This document shows, in pieces, positions 1 through 11,334 of a DNA stretch of 64,000 nucleotides. The stretch's first letter is position 1; each line of letters opens with the position of its first letter. The translations under genes were made by a program, and so were the position numbers. The stretch spans positions 39,754,475-39,818,474 of the forward strand of contig NW_026622808.1 in assembly GCF_023065955.2 (NCBI RefSeq), in the 5' to 3' direction. Source of the stretch: Ursus arctos (taxonomy: Eukaryota > Chordata > Mammalia > Carnivora > Ursidae). Under the pieces are notes generated by a model. It was not told where the DNA came from and did not search any database. It saw only the letters and a program-made list of their open reading frames with translations.

Positions 1-610
1 AGTGAATTTTTTTTTAATTGAAGTATAGTTGACACACAATGTTACACTAGTTTCAGGTGGCGACATAGTAATTGTACCACTCTATGCATTATGTTGTGCT
101 CACCATAAGTGTAGCTACCATCTGTCACCATACAGTGCTATTATGATACTGTCGACTATGTTCCCTTTGCTGTATCTTTTATCCACATGACTCCTTCATT
201 CCATAACTGGAAGCTTCCTCTTCACCCATTTTGCCCATCCCTCCACACTTCTTCTCTCTGGCAACCATCAGTTCTCTGTATTTATGGGTCTGCTTCTGCT
301 TTTGTTTGTTTATTCAGTTGTTTTTTAGATTCCGCATGTAAGTGGAATCATATAGTATTTGTCTTTCTCTGTCTGGCTTATTTCACTTAGCATAATATCC
401 TCTAGGTCTATCCATGTTGTCACAGATGGCAAAAGCTCATTCTTTTTTTATGGCTGAGTAATATTCCATTGTGTGTGTGTGTGTGTGTGTGTGTGTACAC
501 ATATGTACATGCTATATCTTCTTTATCCATTCATCTGTCAGTGGACACTTGGGTTGCTTCTATATCTTGGTTATTATAAATAATGCTGTAATAAACTTGG
601 GGGGTGTCAC
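1..610 (-). mobile_element. L1 3' end, antisense
   Basis: Read on the minus strand it matches the conserved 3' part of mammalian L1 ('TATTACTCAGCCATAAAAAA', 'ATGGATAGACCTAGAGG', 'TTATGCTAAGTGAAATAAG'), followed by the L1M-type 3' UTR. It contains a (GT)n expansion. It is degraded, with no intact ORF. Confidence 0.85.
471..496. repeat. (GT)13 microsatellite
   Basis: About 13 uninterrupted GT units inside the antisense L1 3' end, just after 'ATTCCATT'. Confidence 0.95.
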
Positions 611-1024
611 TAGTGAATCTTTGGGGTATGTAGGCACATAGAGGGTAGTAAAATATTACTAGAATGAATATGTTGTCTTAACTAGAAAAAAGTGTTCACT
701 TAAATTATAGTTGAACTTAAACTTGGACCATTATGCGTTCTTACTCTTTAACAAGTATCTGAGTGTCTCATGCTTGCATTGTAGTATAATGCCCACTAGG
801 TAGTACTGAAAAATAGAATTATAGCACAAGTCCAACAATGGAAGTATCTGTGAATCATTGTTTCAAAGTAGCTAAGGGAGTGATGTATTCCTTCCCTCAG
901 GATTGGGGGCAGAAAATGTAAAAGGAAGGAAGAGGGCTTCACAGAAAAAGTTGTATTTAAAAAATGCTGCTGTTCGAAGAGTAAGGTTTTGCTAGCTACA
1001 TAAAAAAAGAGTAGGGCATTCCAG

Positions 1025-1125
1025 GGGTGCCTGGCTTTCTTATTTTGTGGAGCGTGGGACTCTTGATCTTGGGGTTGTAAGTTGAAGCCCCGCATTTAAA
1101 AATAAAATCTTAAAAAGGGGAGGGC
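1025..1125 (+). mobile_element. CAN-SINE, short older type
   Basis: tRNA-Lys-like head ('GACTCTTGATCTTGGGGTTG') and an A-rich end without the long CT-rich middle. It is flanked by a perfect 12-bp target-site duplication AGGGCATTCCAG (1013-1024 and 1126-1137). Confidence 0.85.
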
Positions 1126-1292
1126 AGGGCATTCCAGCCCAAGAGGTACGTATTTGAGGCAGAAAAGCCTAAAAGAGAATGGTGTATTCTGGAAAATTCT
1201 GGGAAACCCAAAGTTAATGGAGTTGGGGAGGGGAAAGTAGAACTATCAAATCTTTGGGATAGTTGAGCACTGCTGGCAAGAGGGGCTAGGGG

Positions 1293-1529
1293 AGGCAGTG
1301 TGGCTAAAGGTTAAAGATTCTGGAGCTGGACTACCGGAGTTGGAATCCTGACTCCACTGCTTGCCAGATGTGTGACCTTAGGGCGTCTGCGCTTCACTTT
1401 CCCCCATCTGTGAAAGTAGGCTAATAGTGAGATTCACCTCATAGAACTATTGTAGAGATTTAATGAGCATTCATGTAAAGCAGTTAGCAGAATGCCTGGC
1501 ACAGAATGAGTACTCAGTAACTTGTCATT
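1293..1529 (+). mobile_element. MIR SINE
   Basis: It follows the MIR consensus order: a 'GCAGTGTGGCTAAAGGTTAA' head, then 'TGTGTGACCTTAGG', the 'CATCTGTGAAA' core, and a 'GCCTGGCACAGAATGAGTAC' tail. Confidence 0.85.
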
Positions 1530-1699
1530 CTTGTAATATTTCTTTATTTTAGTTGGTGTGTTTGCACAATAAGACCTGTGTGCCTATTTTCCGTAAGTGG
1601 GCTTTTTCATTGTTAAAGAAGTTTTCTCCTTTGAGCGTCTGTCTTTAGAGTCTCTTGAAGTAACTAAATTCTTTGAAACCTTGGAACTCTTTTTAAGGT

Positions 1700-2390
1700 G
1701 TTAAAGAAATAGTGTGATATAATAAAAAAACCAATATTCGATTTTTGTCCCTGGTTCTTGGTGTACTACTCCTAAAACTCTTGCAGTCTCCAGAGTGATG
1801 AATGTGTTTTGTATGCTGGTAAGATGACTGGTGGCTGGGGGATCCTGGTAGCTTCAGGATGGCGCTGGTCACCAGAAAGACCACGTGATTAGAGGATTGG
1901 AACTTTCAGCCCCATTTAACAATCTCTAGGAAAGTGGGTGTGGGCTGCACGTTGAACTCTGTAAAAACTCTTGGACATTGAAATTCAGGGACCTTTGGGT
2001 TTGGTGAACAATACCAGGTGCTGGGAGGGTGGTTCATCCAGGACAAGGGCATGGAAGCCCCTTCTGCCAGACCTTGCCCTGTGCGTCTCTTCCATTTGAC
2101 TGTTGCTGAGTTGTGTCCTCTATAATAAACCAGTAATAGTAAGTAAAGCACTTCCCTGAGTTCTTCAAGTCATTTTAGTGAGTTTAGTGAGGCGTGAATT
2201 AGGAATCCTCTGAATTTATAGCTAGTTGGTTGGAAGTATCAGTGACAACTTGGGACTTTTGACTGGCATCTCAGTAGGTGCAGTCTTGTTGGACTGAGTC
2301 CTTAACTTGTGGAATCTGACATTAATTCCAGGTAGATAGTGTAAGAATGGAATTGTAGGACATCCAGCTTGTATTAGAGAATTGGAGAAG
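1700..2390 (+). mobile_element. Old LTR-like interspersed repeat (family uncertain)
   Basis: Resembles a mammalian-wide repeat with an internal polyadenylation-signal-like stretch ('CTCTATAATAAACCAGTAAT'), then 'CTTCCCTGAGTTCT' and 'GGTAGATAGTGTAAGAATGG'. I recognise the pattern as recurrent in mammalian genomes but cannot name the family. No retroviral coding sequence is attached, so it is a solo LTR or fragment if an LTR at all. Confidence 0.45.
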
Positions 2391-2412
2391 TGGTGTTAGA
2401 AGACACCATGCA

Positions 2413-2611
2413 GGGGCGCCTGGGTAGCGCAGTCGTTAAGCGTCTGCCTTCGGCTCAGGGCATGATCCCGGCGTTTCGGGATCGAGTCCCGCATCGGGCT
2501 CCTCCGCTGGGAGCCTGCTTCTTCCTCTCCTGCTCCCCCTGCTTTGTGTTCCCTTTCTCGCTGGCTGTCTCTCTGTCACATAAATAAATAAAATCTTAAA
2601 AAAAAAAAGAT
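2413..2611 (+). mobile_element. CAN-SINE, young subfamily
   Basis: Full-length head to A-tail. Target-site duplication GACACCATGCA at 2402-2412 and 2612-2622. Confidence 0.95.
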
Positions 2612-2662
2612 GACACCATGCATTTAGTGTCAGAATTGTTGCGTGTAAAAATAGTTCAAATA

Positions 2663-2855
2663 GGGACGCCTGGGTGGCTCAGTTGGTTAAGCGTCTGCCT
2701 TTGGCTCAGGTCATAATCCTGGGGTCCTGGGATTGAGCTCCATGTTGGGCTCCCTGCTCAGCGGGGAGCCAGCTTCTCCCTCTCCCTCTGCCGCTCCCCC
2801 TACTTGTGCTCTCTTGCTCTCTTTCTCTGTCAAATAAATAAATAAAATATTAAAA
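2663..2855 (+). mobile_element. CAN-SINE
   Basis: Full length. It is flanked by a duplication ending in ATAGTTCAAATAG (copies at about 2647-2663 and 2855-2871). Confidence 0.95.
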
Positions 2856-3039
2856 AAAATAGTTCAAATAGTCTTATAATTAATATCCATTATCCAAACT
2901 ACCAAGTTTGTAGAGTTTCCCTGTTAATAGCAATAAAAATCAGTAGCATACTTGGTTTGCCTTACTTGAAGATTTGAAATGAAAGGAGCTAAGTAAGTAA
3001 TATGATGAGAATCTAGTCAGTTATCAGGGAATACGTAAA

Positions 3040-3565
3040 AGAGCACATGTCCTGTATTAGGCAACATGGGACAAAATGAAGGTATTAAGATGTTACTTCA
3101 GTCTTCAAAGAGCTTAGAGTTTAATTGGGAAGCCAAAACTAACTTCCATAAATAATTAGGGAAGAATTAAATTCTAAATGGAATTAAGAGCTCTATATGA
3201 TTAAGGTGAGGAAGCCTTGTTTCGGAAGGGGGACTTGAACTAGATCTTAAAAATTTAAGGTAGAAAATAACAGATGTCTTGTGTGCATAAAGGTCTGCAT
3301 AAAAAGGCATAAGCTCAGAAAGATAGTCAGGAGATAGTTGTATGTTAAGGAGCCCTACTACTGGATTGACCAGATCGTTTAAATTAAATGATAGAGGTGA
3401 ACCTAAGTCAGGTTCCATTTCAGGAAGGCTGTGGAGGTACAAAGGTTGGTGGGGCAGTAGGACAAAAAAACTTGAGGCACAAACCTTGGGGGTAAGAATC
3501 TTGGATTTGCAACTTTGGAAAAAGCCATACTGCCCCTTAATCCATCCATATAACCCTGATAACTA
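3040..3565 (-). mobile_element. L2-type LINE, antisense
   Basis: On the + strand it reads as reverse L2: 'AGAGCTTAGAGTTTAATTGGG', then 'GGAAGCCTTGTTTCGGAAGG' and 'GACTTGAACTAGATCTTAAA', in the order expected of the L2 3' end. It is strongly diverged. Confidence 0.55.
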
Positions 3566-4027
3566 AACTGATGTGTTTTACAGTGGGTTATAAAATGCTC
3601 ATCTGGTTAAATATGCTGACTTCATACTAGGGTGATTGGAAAGTTGTGAAGATTGGATTCATAGGTGTAGTGAGTAGTCAAGATTTAAAGGTTCCAAGGT
3701 ATGAGTTCTTATTTTCAAGATTGTTTCTCTCTTGGCACATGAAAAGATTGTGCTATATGCATCATTTTAAGGTACATTTCTTTTGTCAGTCATTTTAAAT
3801 TCTGGAATAAAGTCATTTAAATACCATTCCTGATATTGCCAGAAGTATAGATTTACTATTTTGAGTGAACAATGAAGGACATTACAAAGATAATTATGAA
3901 AAAAATAATGGATGTGAATGTCTAAGTCAGAGGCAGGTGTTAATTCATAGACCCTTTATCAGAATTTCAGGAGAAATATGTTTTAAAGCATAAAACTTAG
4001 GTGGTAGTACTAGTCTTGCCATTTTAA

Positions 4028-4231
4028 GGATTTTATTTATTTATTTATTTATTTGAGAGAGAGGGTGTGAGTGGGGGGAGGGGCAGAGAGAGAGGGAGAT
4101 GGAAAGAATCTCAAGCAGACTCTGTGCTGAGCTCGGAGCCTGATGTGGGGCTCCATCTCACAACCCTGAGATCATGACCTGAGCCAAAACCAAGAGTCAG
4201 ACGTTTAGCCTACTGAGCCACCCAGGCACCC
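4028..4231 (-). mobile_element. CAN-SINE, antisense
   Basis: Starts with ATTTATTTATTT and ends at GAGCCACCCAGGCACCCC. Target duplication CTTGCCATTTTAA (4015-4027, 4232-4244). Confidence 0.93.
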
Positions 4232-4925
4232 CTTGCCATTTTAAATTGATACTATAAGCTCAGTTTTTGGTTCATAATTGCCAGTTGTGTGGAGGCAGCT
4301 TTCAGATAAGTATCAGTCAAGTTTATTGGCACTGTACTTGGTTTTAATAATTCTTCCCTCCCACTTCCCTCACCAGTAACCTGATTTGAGAATTGTATCA
4401 AAATTTTATCCTTTGTTTTAGCTGCAACTATTTTGAAAGCTGACATAACAATAGGTAAACTGTTAATGTGTGAGAAAGTAATTAAAAAGCGCTTTCAAAT
4501 ATTAGGTATTTGTGTTATAAAAATTAGTAAATATTCCTTCCTACTTTTACTAGTTTTTATTATTACTGCTTTGTCATTGTGGTGGTATGGAGGCTTAGGT
4601 GTGCTAGTAAATTATAAATTTTGAGAATTATTATTATAACACTCTGAAGTGAGTGTTTTGTTATAGGCCTTCTGATTAACTGTTACATTCTATGCTTCAT
4701 ATATAAAGTAATTCTGATATTTAAGTCCTGCTTCCAAAATATTATTCCCCTGAAACAAAACATCTGTAGTGTTGGTATCTGAATGTTGGGGCTGGAGAAA
4801 AACTCTTCAAGTTTTTAAGTTCAGTTGCTTTTAAAAAGACTTGTTAGAAGAGGGTCCTCTTTCTTTTTTTTCCAGTTTTATGACTATATAATACTCTGAT
4901 AGTAGCAGTTCATTCTGTTATCCAG

Positions 4926-5103
4926 GTCATTTATTTATGTGACAGAGAGACAGCCAGCGAGAGAGGGAACACAGCAGGGGGAGTGGGAGAGGAAGAAGCA
5001 GGCTCTTAGTGGAGGAGCCCGATGTGGGACTCGATCCCGGAACGCCAGGATCACGCCCTGAGCCAAAGGCAGCCGCCTAACAACTGCGCCACCCAGGTGC
5101 CCC
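4926..5103 (-). mobile_element. CAN-SINE, antisense
   Basis: Ends in GCGCCACCCAGGTGCCCC. It is flanked by CTGTTATCCAG(G/A)TCATTT at 4915-4931 and 5104-5120. Confidence 0.92.
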
Positions 5104-5342
5104 TGTTATCCAGATCATTTAAACTGCCAACTGTCTTTTGCTTTCGAATCTTGAATTTCCTGGTTGTGTGCAGATTTGGGCTGGTTAAATCTGATTTATG
5201 TAAGACCCTAAGCACTCTAATGTTTATGTATATTTTACATGGTTATATTTTCCATTTTCTGTTGCTGTCACATGCAAGCTTGCATTAATTCAGACTTTGT
5301 GGTTTTTATCTGTTGGCTATTTTATTTTTTTATTTTATTAAT

Positions 5343-5474
5343 GATTTTTTAAAAATACTTTATATTTAAGTAATCTCAATACCCAATCTCTATACCCAAA
5401 AATGCAGGGCTTGAACTAACAACCCCAAGACCAAGAGTCGCATGCTCTACTGACTGAACCAGACAGGCACCCCT
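5343..5474 (-). mobile_element. CAN-SINE, short older type, antisense
   Basis: Contains 'TAATCTCAATACCCAA', 'GGGCTTGAACTAACAACCCC' and 'CTGAACCAGACAGGCACCCC'. This is the older short SINE form without the GAGAGA tract. Confidence 0.8.
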
Positions 5475-5479
5475 CTGTT

Positions 5480-5713
5480 GTCTTCTTTTCTTTTCTTTTT
5501 TCTTTTTCTTTTTATTTACTTATTAGAGAGAGAGGGTAAGCAAGAGGGAGAGAGAGAGAGCGAGCACAAGCCAGGGTGGGTGGGCGGAGAGGGAGAAACA
5601 GACTCCTGGCTGAGCAGGGAGCCTGATGGGATGCGGAATTTGATCCCAGAACCCTGGGATCATGACCTGAGCCGAAGGCAGATGCTTAACCGACTGAGCC
5701 ACCAGGCGCCCCT
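5480..5713 (-). mobile_element. CAN-SINE, antisense
   Basis: TTTC-rich start (poly-A complement), a GAGAGAGAG tract, and an end at GAGCCACCAGGCGCCCC. It sits immediately after the preceding SINE. Confidence 0.9.
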
Positions 5714-5924
5714 AAAATATGGATATATTTTGGATAAATTCTAGCTTTTGTTGTTATTCTAAGTCAGAATTATGAAGTGAAGGGTTTAATGCTTTTCTTC
5801 ATGTAATTTTACTGATTGCCACAATTCTCACCGATTTATCCCTTTTCTTAATATTTTGAACATTGATCATGTTTATCACAAAACTTAGCTCTTGATTATA
5901 TATTATTCTGCGTTAGCTCTTTAA

Positions 5925-6040
5925 TTATTATTATTATTTAGTTAGCTTATAGTCTCCTGAAAGGTAAGTGTAACAACCTATGCTGTTTTGTAGCCCTACA
6001 GTATAGGTGCAGTGCCCAGTATTTAGTAGGTAGTTAAAAA
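5925..6040 (+). mobile_element. L2 3' end fragment
   Basis: 'TAGTCTCCTGAAAGGTAAGT' and 'GTGCCCAGTATTTAGTAGGT' match the order of the L2 3' terminal region. Short and diverged. Confidence 0.45.
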
Positions 6041-6505
6041 AATTACTGCCAACACAGTACCTTTCTCCAAAGGAATTATAGAAGTACTAACTTAAGAAAT
6101 TTGTCTTTTTTTTAAAGCCTCTTAGAGTGTGGAATATCTTTATGACCTTGGGGTAGGGAAGAACATAAAGAATTCACAAAAAGTGCACATTGGAGTAAAA
6201 GATTGATAAATTCAAATATGTTAAAATTTTTTTTCATTAAAATGAAAAAGGTGAAGAAGAAAAACAAGTAGGGGAAGATATTTGTAAAACATACAACTTG
6301 CAAAGGATTGGTGTCCAGAATATAGAAAGGATTTGTTCAAATTAATGAAAAATACAATCCAAGGGGAAAAATTGGCTAAAAGATCCAAAAAAGAATTTCA
6401 CAGAAGAAGAAAGAAGAATGGCCAATAAACTAACACCAGATGTTCAACATAACTAGGGAACTGTAAACTTAAACCTTCAGATACCATTTATACTCATTTA
6501 AAAAC

Positions 6506-6706
6506 TTGAATAGGGGCACCTCAGTCGGTTAAGCATCTGACTCTTAGTTTTGGCTCAGGTCATGATCTGAGGGTCGTTAAACTGAGCCCCAAGTCAGGCT
6601 CTGTGTGCTGGGCATGGAGCCTGCTTAAGATTCTCTCTCTCCCTCTGCCCCTGCCCACTCCCTGCTCATGCGGGCTCTTTCTTTCTCTCTGTCTCAAAAA
6701 AAAAAG
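6506..6706 (+). mobile_element. CAN-SINE
   Basis: The head lacks a few bases (GGGGCACCTCAGTCGGTTAAG). CT-rich middle, and an A-run at 6697-6706. Inserted in L1. Confidence 0.9.
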
Positions 6707-6717
6707 TTGATTAATAT

Positions 6718-6828
6718 TGGGGTGCCTGGCTGGCACAGTCAGTAGGGCAAGAGACTCTTGATCTCAGGGTCCTGAGTTGGAGCTCCACGTTGTGTGTGGA
6801 GATTACTGAAAAAAATAAACCTTAAAAA
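6718..6828 (+). mobile_element. CAN-SINE, short older type
   Basis: 'GGGGTGCCTGGCTGGCACAG', 'GACTCTTGATCTCAGGGTCC' and an A-rich end. It directly follows the preceding SINE inside the same L1. Confidence 0.85.
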
Positions 6829-6919
6829 GTTTGATAACATCAAGTTTAGATGACACTGTAGAGCAGTAGGAACTCAGGTGCTTGGTTGTTGATTTGATGA
6901 GTTAGAGTGATTGATTTTT

Positions 6920-7116
6920 TTTTTAAGATTTTATTTATGCATTTGACAGAGAGAGAGAGAGACAGCCAGCGAGAGAGGGAACACAAGCAGACGGAGTGGG
7001 AGAGGAAGAAGCAGGCTCTCAGCAGAGGAGCTTGATGTTGGGCTCGATCCCAGGACTCTGGGATCATGCCCTGAGCCGAAGGCAGATGCTTTACACCTGA
7101 GCCACCCAGGCGCCCC
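6920..7116 (-). mobile_element. CAN-SINE, antisense
   Basis: Ends CACCCAGGCGCCCC. Target duplication AGTGATTGATTTTT at 6906-6919 and 7121-7134. Confidence 0.93.
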
Positions 7117-7524
7117 ATACAGTGATTGATTTTTGAATGTTAAACCAACTTTACATTCCTGGGATAAACTCCACTTGATTATACTGTATTTTTTTAATAT
7201 ACTGCTAGATTTGATTTGCTTATATTTTGTCAAGGATTTTTGCATATGTGTTTACGAAGGATTAGTTTTAAATATTTGGTAGAATTCACTAATGAAGCCA
7301 GTTAGGTCTGTTTGTGTTTTGTTTGTTCATTTTTGTGTGAAAAGTTTAAAACTATCAGTTCAGTTTCTTTGATAGATACAGGACTTTTCAAGTTACTTAT
7401 TTCTTCTAGAGTTAGCTTTGGTAGTTTGTATCTTTCAAGAAATTTGCCTGTTTCATCTAAGTTTTGGTGTTTATTGGCATAAAATTATTCATAACATTAC
7501 CTTATTCTTTTTTTTTATAGTTTT

Positions 7525-7748
7525 TTAAAAAAAGATTTATTTACTTATTTGAGAGAGAGAGAACACAGGAGCTGGGGCGGGGAGTGGCGGGGACAGAGTC
7601 AGAGGGTGAGTTAGAGAGGGAATCCTTAAACACACTCCCTGCTGAGCACAGAGCCCGATGTGGGGCTTGATCCTGGAACCCTGAGATCATGACCTGAGCC
7701 CAAATCAAGAGTCAGATGTTTAATTGACCGAGCCACCCAGGCATCCCT
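7525..7748 (-). mobile_element. CAN-SINE, antisense
   Basis: AAAGATTTATTTACTTATTT start, GAGAGA tract, and GAGCCACCCAGGCATCCC end. Inserted in L1. Confidence 0.9.
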
Positions 7749-7977
7749 TATTATCCTTTCAATGTCTATAGAATCTTTACTGATATCACCTCTCTCATTC
7801 CTGGTATTGTTAATTTGTGTCTTTCTCTCTTTTTTTTTTTTTTCTATCACTTTGGCCAGAAGTTTATCAGCTTCATTGATCTTAAATCTGTTATTTTAAA
7901 TAGATTTTTCTCAGTTATTTTTCTGTTTTCTCTTTCATGGATTTCTGTTCTTACCTTTATTATATGCTTTTTTTCCC

Positions 7978-8157
7978 CCCTAAGATTTTATTTATTTATT
8001 TGAGAGAGAGAGCATGGCAGGGGCAGGGGCAGAGGAAGAAGCAGCAGCAGACTTCCGGCTGAGCAGGGAGCCTGACGTGGAGCTCTATCCCAGGACCCTG
8101 GGATCATGACCTGGGCCTAAGGCAGATACTTAACTGACTGAGCCACCCAGGCACCCC
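7978..8157 (-). mobile_element. CAN-SINE, antisense
   Basis: Runs from AAGATTTTATTTATTTATTT to GAGCCACCCAGGCACCCC. The flanks TATTATATGCTT and TATTATGTGCTT are the likely target duplication. Confidence 0.92.
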
Positions 8158-8207
8158 TATTATGTGCTTCTTTCTGCCTGTTTGGGTTTAATTTCCTCTT
8201 GTTCCTC

Positions 8208-8215
8208 TTTCTTTT

Positions 8216-8266
<51 letters not shown>

Positions 8267-8276
8267 CTTTCTTTAA
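8208..8276. repeat. (TTTC)n microsatellite at a SINE tail
   Basis: About 15 tetranucleotide units directly upstream of an antisense SINE, so it is an expanded A-tail (GAAA on the SINE strand). Confidence 0.93.
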
Positions 8277-8475
8277 AGAGTTTATTTATTTGAGAGAGAG
8301 AGCAAGTGAGAGAGAAAGCAAGTGAGAGAGAGTATGAGTGGGGCAAGGGAGAGGGAGAAACAGACGCCCCTGCTGAGCAGGGAGCCCGATGAGGGGTTCA
8401 GTCCCAGGACTCGTGCGATCATGACCTGAGCTGAAGGCAGACACTTAATCGACTGAGCCACCCAAGTGCGCCCCT
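8277..8475 (-). mobile_element. CAN-SINE, antisense
   Basis: Runs from GAGTTTATTTATTTGAGAGA to GAGCCACCCAAGTGCGCCCC. Its tail is the preceding (TTTC)n. Confidence 0.9.
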
Positions 8476-8539
8476 CATCTGTTTTCCACTTTCTTAAATT
8501 GGAAGCTTAGATCATTGATTTAAGACCGCTCTTCTTTTT

Positions 8540-8655
8540 TAAAAAAAGATTTATTTATTTATTTAACTAATCTCTACACCAAACATGGGGCTTGAACCCA
8601 CGACCTCAAGATCAAGGGTCACATGCTCCACAGACTGAGCCAGCCAGGCACCCCA
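8540..8655 (-). mobile_element. CAN-SINE, short older type, antisense
   Basis: 'TAATCTCTACACCAAACATG', 'GGGCTTGAACCCACGACCTC' and 'GAGCCAGCCAGGCACCCC'. Confidence 0.87.
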
Positions 8656-8744
8656 GGAGCTCTCTTTTTTAACGAAGGCATGTAATGCTCTAATATAACC
8701 ATTTTGATAAACAAGTTGACATTGTTAATATGCTAAACTGTGTA

Positions 8745-9180
8745 CCTAAGGAGACAGCAGTTCTTCATCTAAGTGTATACTCTAGAAAAACATTTTTATA
8801 TCTGCATCAGGAGACATGTTCAAGCAGTTTTTAGTAGTATTTTCCATAATAGCAAAAAGCTGGAAGTAATCTAGATGTCCCTCAACAGAAATATATAAAT
8901 AAATACTTCTGTTAATTTATACCATGGAATACGGTACAGGAATGAACATGAATAAACAACAGTATATCAATGCAGATGAATCTCAGAAATGTTGAATGAA
9001 AAAAGCAAGTTGCAAAGGAGTGCTTAGACTATGTTGCCAGTTAATATGAAACTTAGAAATCATGATACTTATTCATATATATGTTACATCATGCATAATA
9101 ATAGAATAATGAACTATTTCTTTGAGAGGGAAACAGAGTGAATACAAAAATAACTAAATTTTACATAATATATGCTGAAA
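8745..9180 (+). mobile_element. L1 (L1M/HAL1-like) 3' portion
   Basis: 'CATAATAGCAAAAAGCTGGA', 'GTCCCTCAACAGAAATATAT' and 'ACCATGGAATACGGTACAGG' follow the L1 3' order. Diverged. Confidence 0.8.
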
Positions 9181-9184
9181 AGTG

Positions 9185-9415
9185 TTTTAAATACTTTACA
9201 AATACATACTTATTTAATTCTCACAATTAAATGAGTACCTGCTATGAAGCAGGCACTATTCTCATTTCTGAATAAAGGAGCTTGTAAATAAGAGTGCAAA
9301 AAATCTTAACTACCCTAAATCACTCTGCTAATAAGAGGTAGGACCTGTAATCAGACCCAGGCAGTCTGGATCCAAAGTCTGCACTCTTAACCATTAAGCC
9401 ATACTGCTTGCCCTT
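9185..9415 (-). mobile_element. MIR SINE, antisense
   Basis: Reverse MIR: 'ATACTTATTTAATTCTCACA', 'CAGGCACTATTCTC', and an end at 'CACTCTTAACCATTAAGCCA', which is the complement of the MIR head. Confidence 0.8.
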
Positions 9416-9949
9416 ATGACAGGGGCAGGGATCTTCTCAGGCTGGCTGCTAGGTACTTAGAAGTTTATTTAAATACTCTTTAGTTCTTATTCCTATGTTT
9501 CTGTTTGTTTTTGTATATGATACTTCATTAAATTTTTAAAAGAAAAGTAACAGGTCAATCTAACTGAAAAGGAACCCCTAAACTGTATCCCAAATGGAAG
9601 TTTAGGAAGTCAATATTATTAATTTTCTCTAACATGTGTCCTAGATACTAATAGATCTTCAAATATTAAAAAGTCAGATAGGTGGTATGTTATTAATGTT
9701 TTATATCTTGACATGAGTGGTAGTTAGTTAGAAGGGTGTGTTCACTTAGTGGTGATTCATCAAGCTATATACCTTTGGTTAGTTCACTTCTTTGTAGGCA
9801 TTCCATACTGCAGTAAACTCTTTATAATAGAAATGTCAGATAAGATTTTTTTAAATTCCAAAGATTTCCTGTTGCAGGTACATTATGTATGTGTTTGTTG
9901 GGATGATCGTAAGGGGATTTTAAGATGAGTTATAAAATAAAAGGACTGA
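9416..9949. other. Unclassified intronic sequence
   Basis: AT-rich, with no recognisable gene or repeat family. Confidence 0.5.
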
Positions 9950-10270
9950 ACTTTTGAGATTCTACTTCATTGAAAAGTCTATAAAAAGAATGAGATATAT
10001 TGTCAAGCAATATAACAAAACAAGGCATAGCACAATATATGCAGTAATCTACCTTTTATGAAAGAGAGGGAAAAATAAGAATTCATATTTGTTATTTATT
10101 AATGCAAAAGAAATTGGGAAGGATATATAAGAAGTTAGTAACCTGGTTATCTGGGAGTGGGTAGAGTGGAAACTGGGTCAGTATGAGGTAAGGATGACAG
10201 GAAGACCTTTTATTACTTCTGCAACCTTGAAACTATACCTCCTATTCTAAATAAACATTAACTTATTAAT
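9950..10270 (+). mobile_element. L1-like 3' UTR fragment
   Basis: 'ATATATGCAGTAATCTACCT' and 'GGTTATCTGGGAGTGGGTAG' are typical of old L1M/HAL1 3' ends ('ggttatctctgggtgg'). Weak match. Confidence 0.5.
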
Positions 10271-10569
10271 TTAAAAAAATATATTCAGCATAGCTCTTTT
10301 AGGTAGATTCAGACTTTTCTCCTTTTGAGACTCATATTTATTTATTTGTTGGCTATAGGATATTTCCATTTTTAGGAGACTTGGTCTTGTACCTTTTGAA
10401 ATAGAGAATTTTAGGAATACTATACCATCAATAAGGGGTTATGTTCAAAGAGGACTTTTTCAGTTAAATTTACAAAATCTTTTCAGAGTTCCTCCTTTTC
10501 CAATGTTACTTCAATTCGTTTTTATCTTCTGTCTTTTTTGGATGTTGTACATCTATAGGTAGAACTTTT

Positions 10570-10697
10570 TTTCCTTTCTTTTTTAAAAATTATTTGTTTA
10601 CTTAGTAATTTCTGTACCCAGTGTGGGGCTTTGAACTCATGACCTTGAGATCGACAGTCCCATGCTCTTCCAACTGAAATGGCCAGCCGCCCGGCAG
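10570..10697 (-). mobile_element. CAN-SINE, short older type, antisense
   Basis: 'TAATTTCTGTACCCAGTGTG', 'GGGCTTTGAACTCATGACC' and a degraded GGCCAGCCGCCCGG end. Flanks GTAGAACTT and GCAGAACTT. Confidence 0.8.
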
Positions 10698-10767
10698 AAC
10701 TTCTCTTTTAATGATAAAGCTTTTTGTTACTAGTATGACCTTATGTTTAAAAAGTTTTGTAATTTCA

Positions 10768-10993
10768 GGGGCGCCTGGGTGGCACAGCGGTTAAGCGTCT
10801 GCCTTCGGCTCAGGGCGTGATCCTGACGTTATGGGATCGAGCCCCACATCAGGCTCCTCCGCTATGAGCCTGCTTCTTCCTCTCCCGCTCCCCCTGCTTG
10901 TGTTCCCTCTCTCGCTGGCTGTCTCTCTCTCTGTCGAATAAATAAATAAAAAAATCTTAAAAAAAAATAAAAATAATAAAAAAAATAAAAAAA
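10768..10993 (+). mobile_element. CAN-SINE, very young (bear-type) copy
   Basis: Complete head with GGGTGGCACAGCGGTTAAGC and a long A/T tail (10938-10993). It is flanked by a perfect 19-bp target duplication AAAAAGTTTTGTAATTTCA (10749-10767, 10994-11012). Confidence 0.97.
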
Positions 10994-11334
10994 TAAAAAG
11001 TTTTGTAATTTCAAAAGTGCTTTGGTACTGTGACTTTGAGCTATCTGACATCATTTAATTTAAAGCAAAAAATAGGAAAAGTTAGTGTTAAATGGCCAAA
11101 GTCTCCCTTTTTTCTTCTTAAAGCTTCACTTATTAAGACACATTTTATAAGCATGATAAAAATCACTGTTTAAAACAAAATCCCAAAGTTGAAATAGAGA
11201 TTAAGAGTATAAATCTACACCATTTTAAGGAAGTGTTCAAAGCTACTCCCTTAAAATCTGGTCCAGAATTAAATTGAAACAAAAAAATTGTTAGTTAATC
11301 GTTTGTAGGGACATTGAAAGAAAAAATATACAAT

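Larger units (their letters stand above)
6100..6890 (+). mobile_element. L1 ORF2 3' portion, interrupted by SINEs
   Basis: 'AGGATTGGTGTCCAGAATAT', 'AAGAATGGCCAATAAACTAA' and 'CAGATACCATTTATACTCAT' are in the order of the L1 ORF2 C-terminal region. It resumes at 6829 after two SINEs. No open frame survives. Confidence 0.75.
7117..8700 (-). mobile_element. L1 ORF2 fragment, antisense, cut by several SINEs
   Basis: The non-SINE segments (7120-7520, 7749-7977, 8158-8207, 8476-8539, 8657-8700) read in order as reverse L1 ORF2: 'AACCAACTTTACATTCCTGG', 'TGTCAAGGATTTTTGCATAT', then 'CAGCTTCATTGATCTTAAAT'. No coding frame is intact. Confidence 0.8.

Noticed and set aside
1700..2390. Possible endogenous retrovirus provirus
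   Set aside because: Only an LTR-like stretch is present. No gag, pol or env similarity lies next to it.
8208..8276. Short regular repeats that might be mistaken for a CRISPR-like array
   Set aside because: A simple tetranucleotide microsatellite at a SINE tail. No spacers, and the genome is mammalian.
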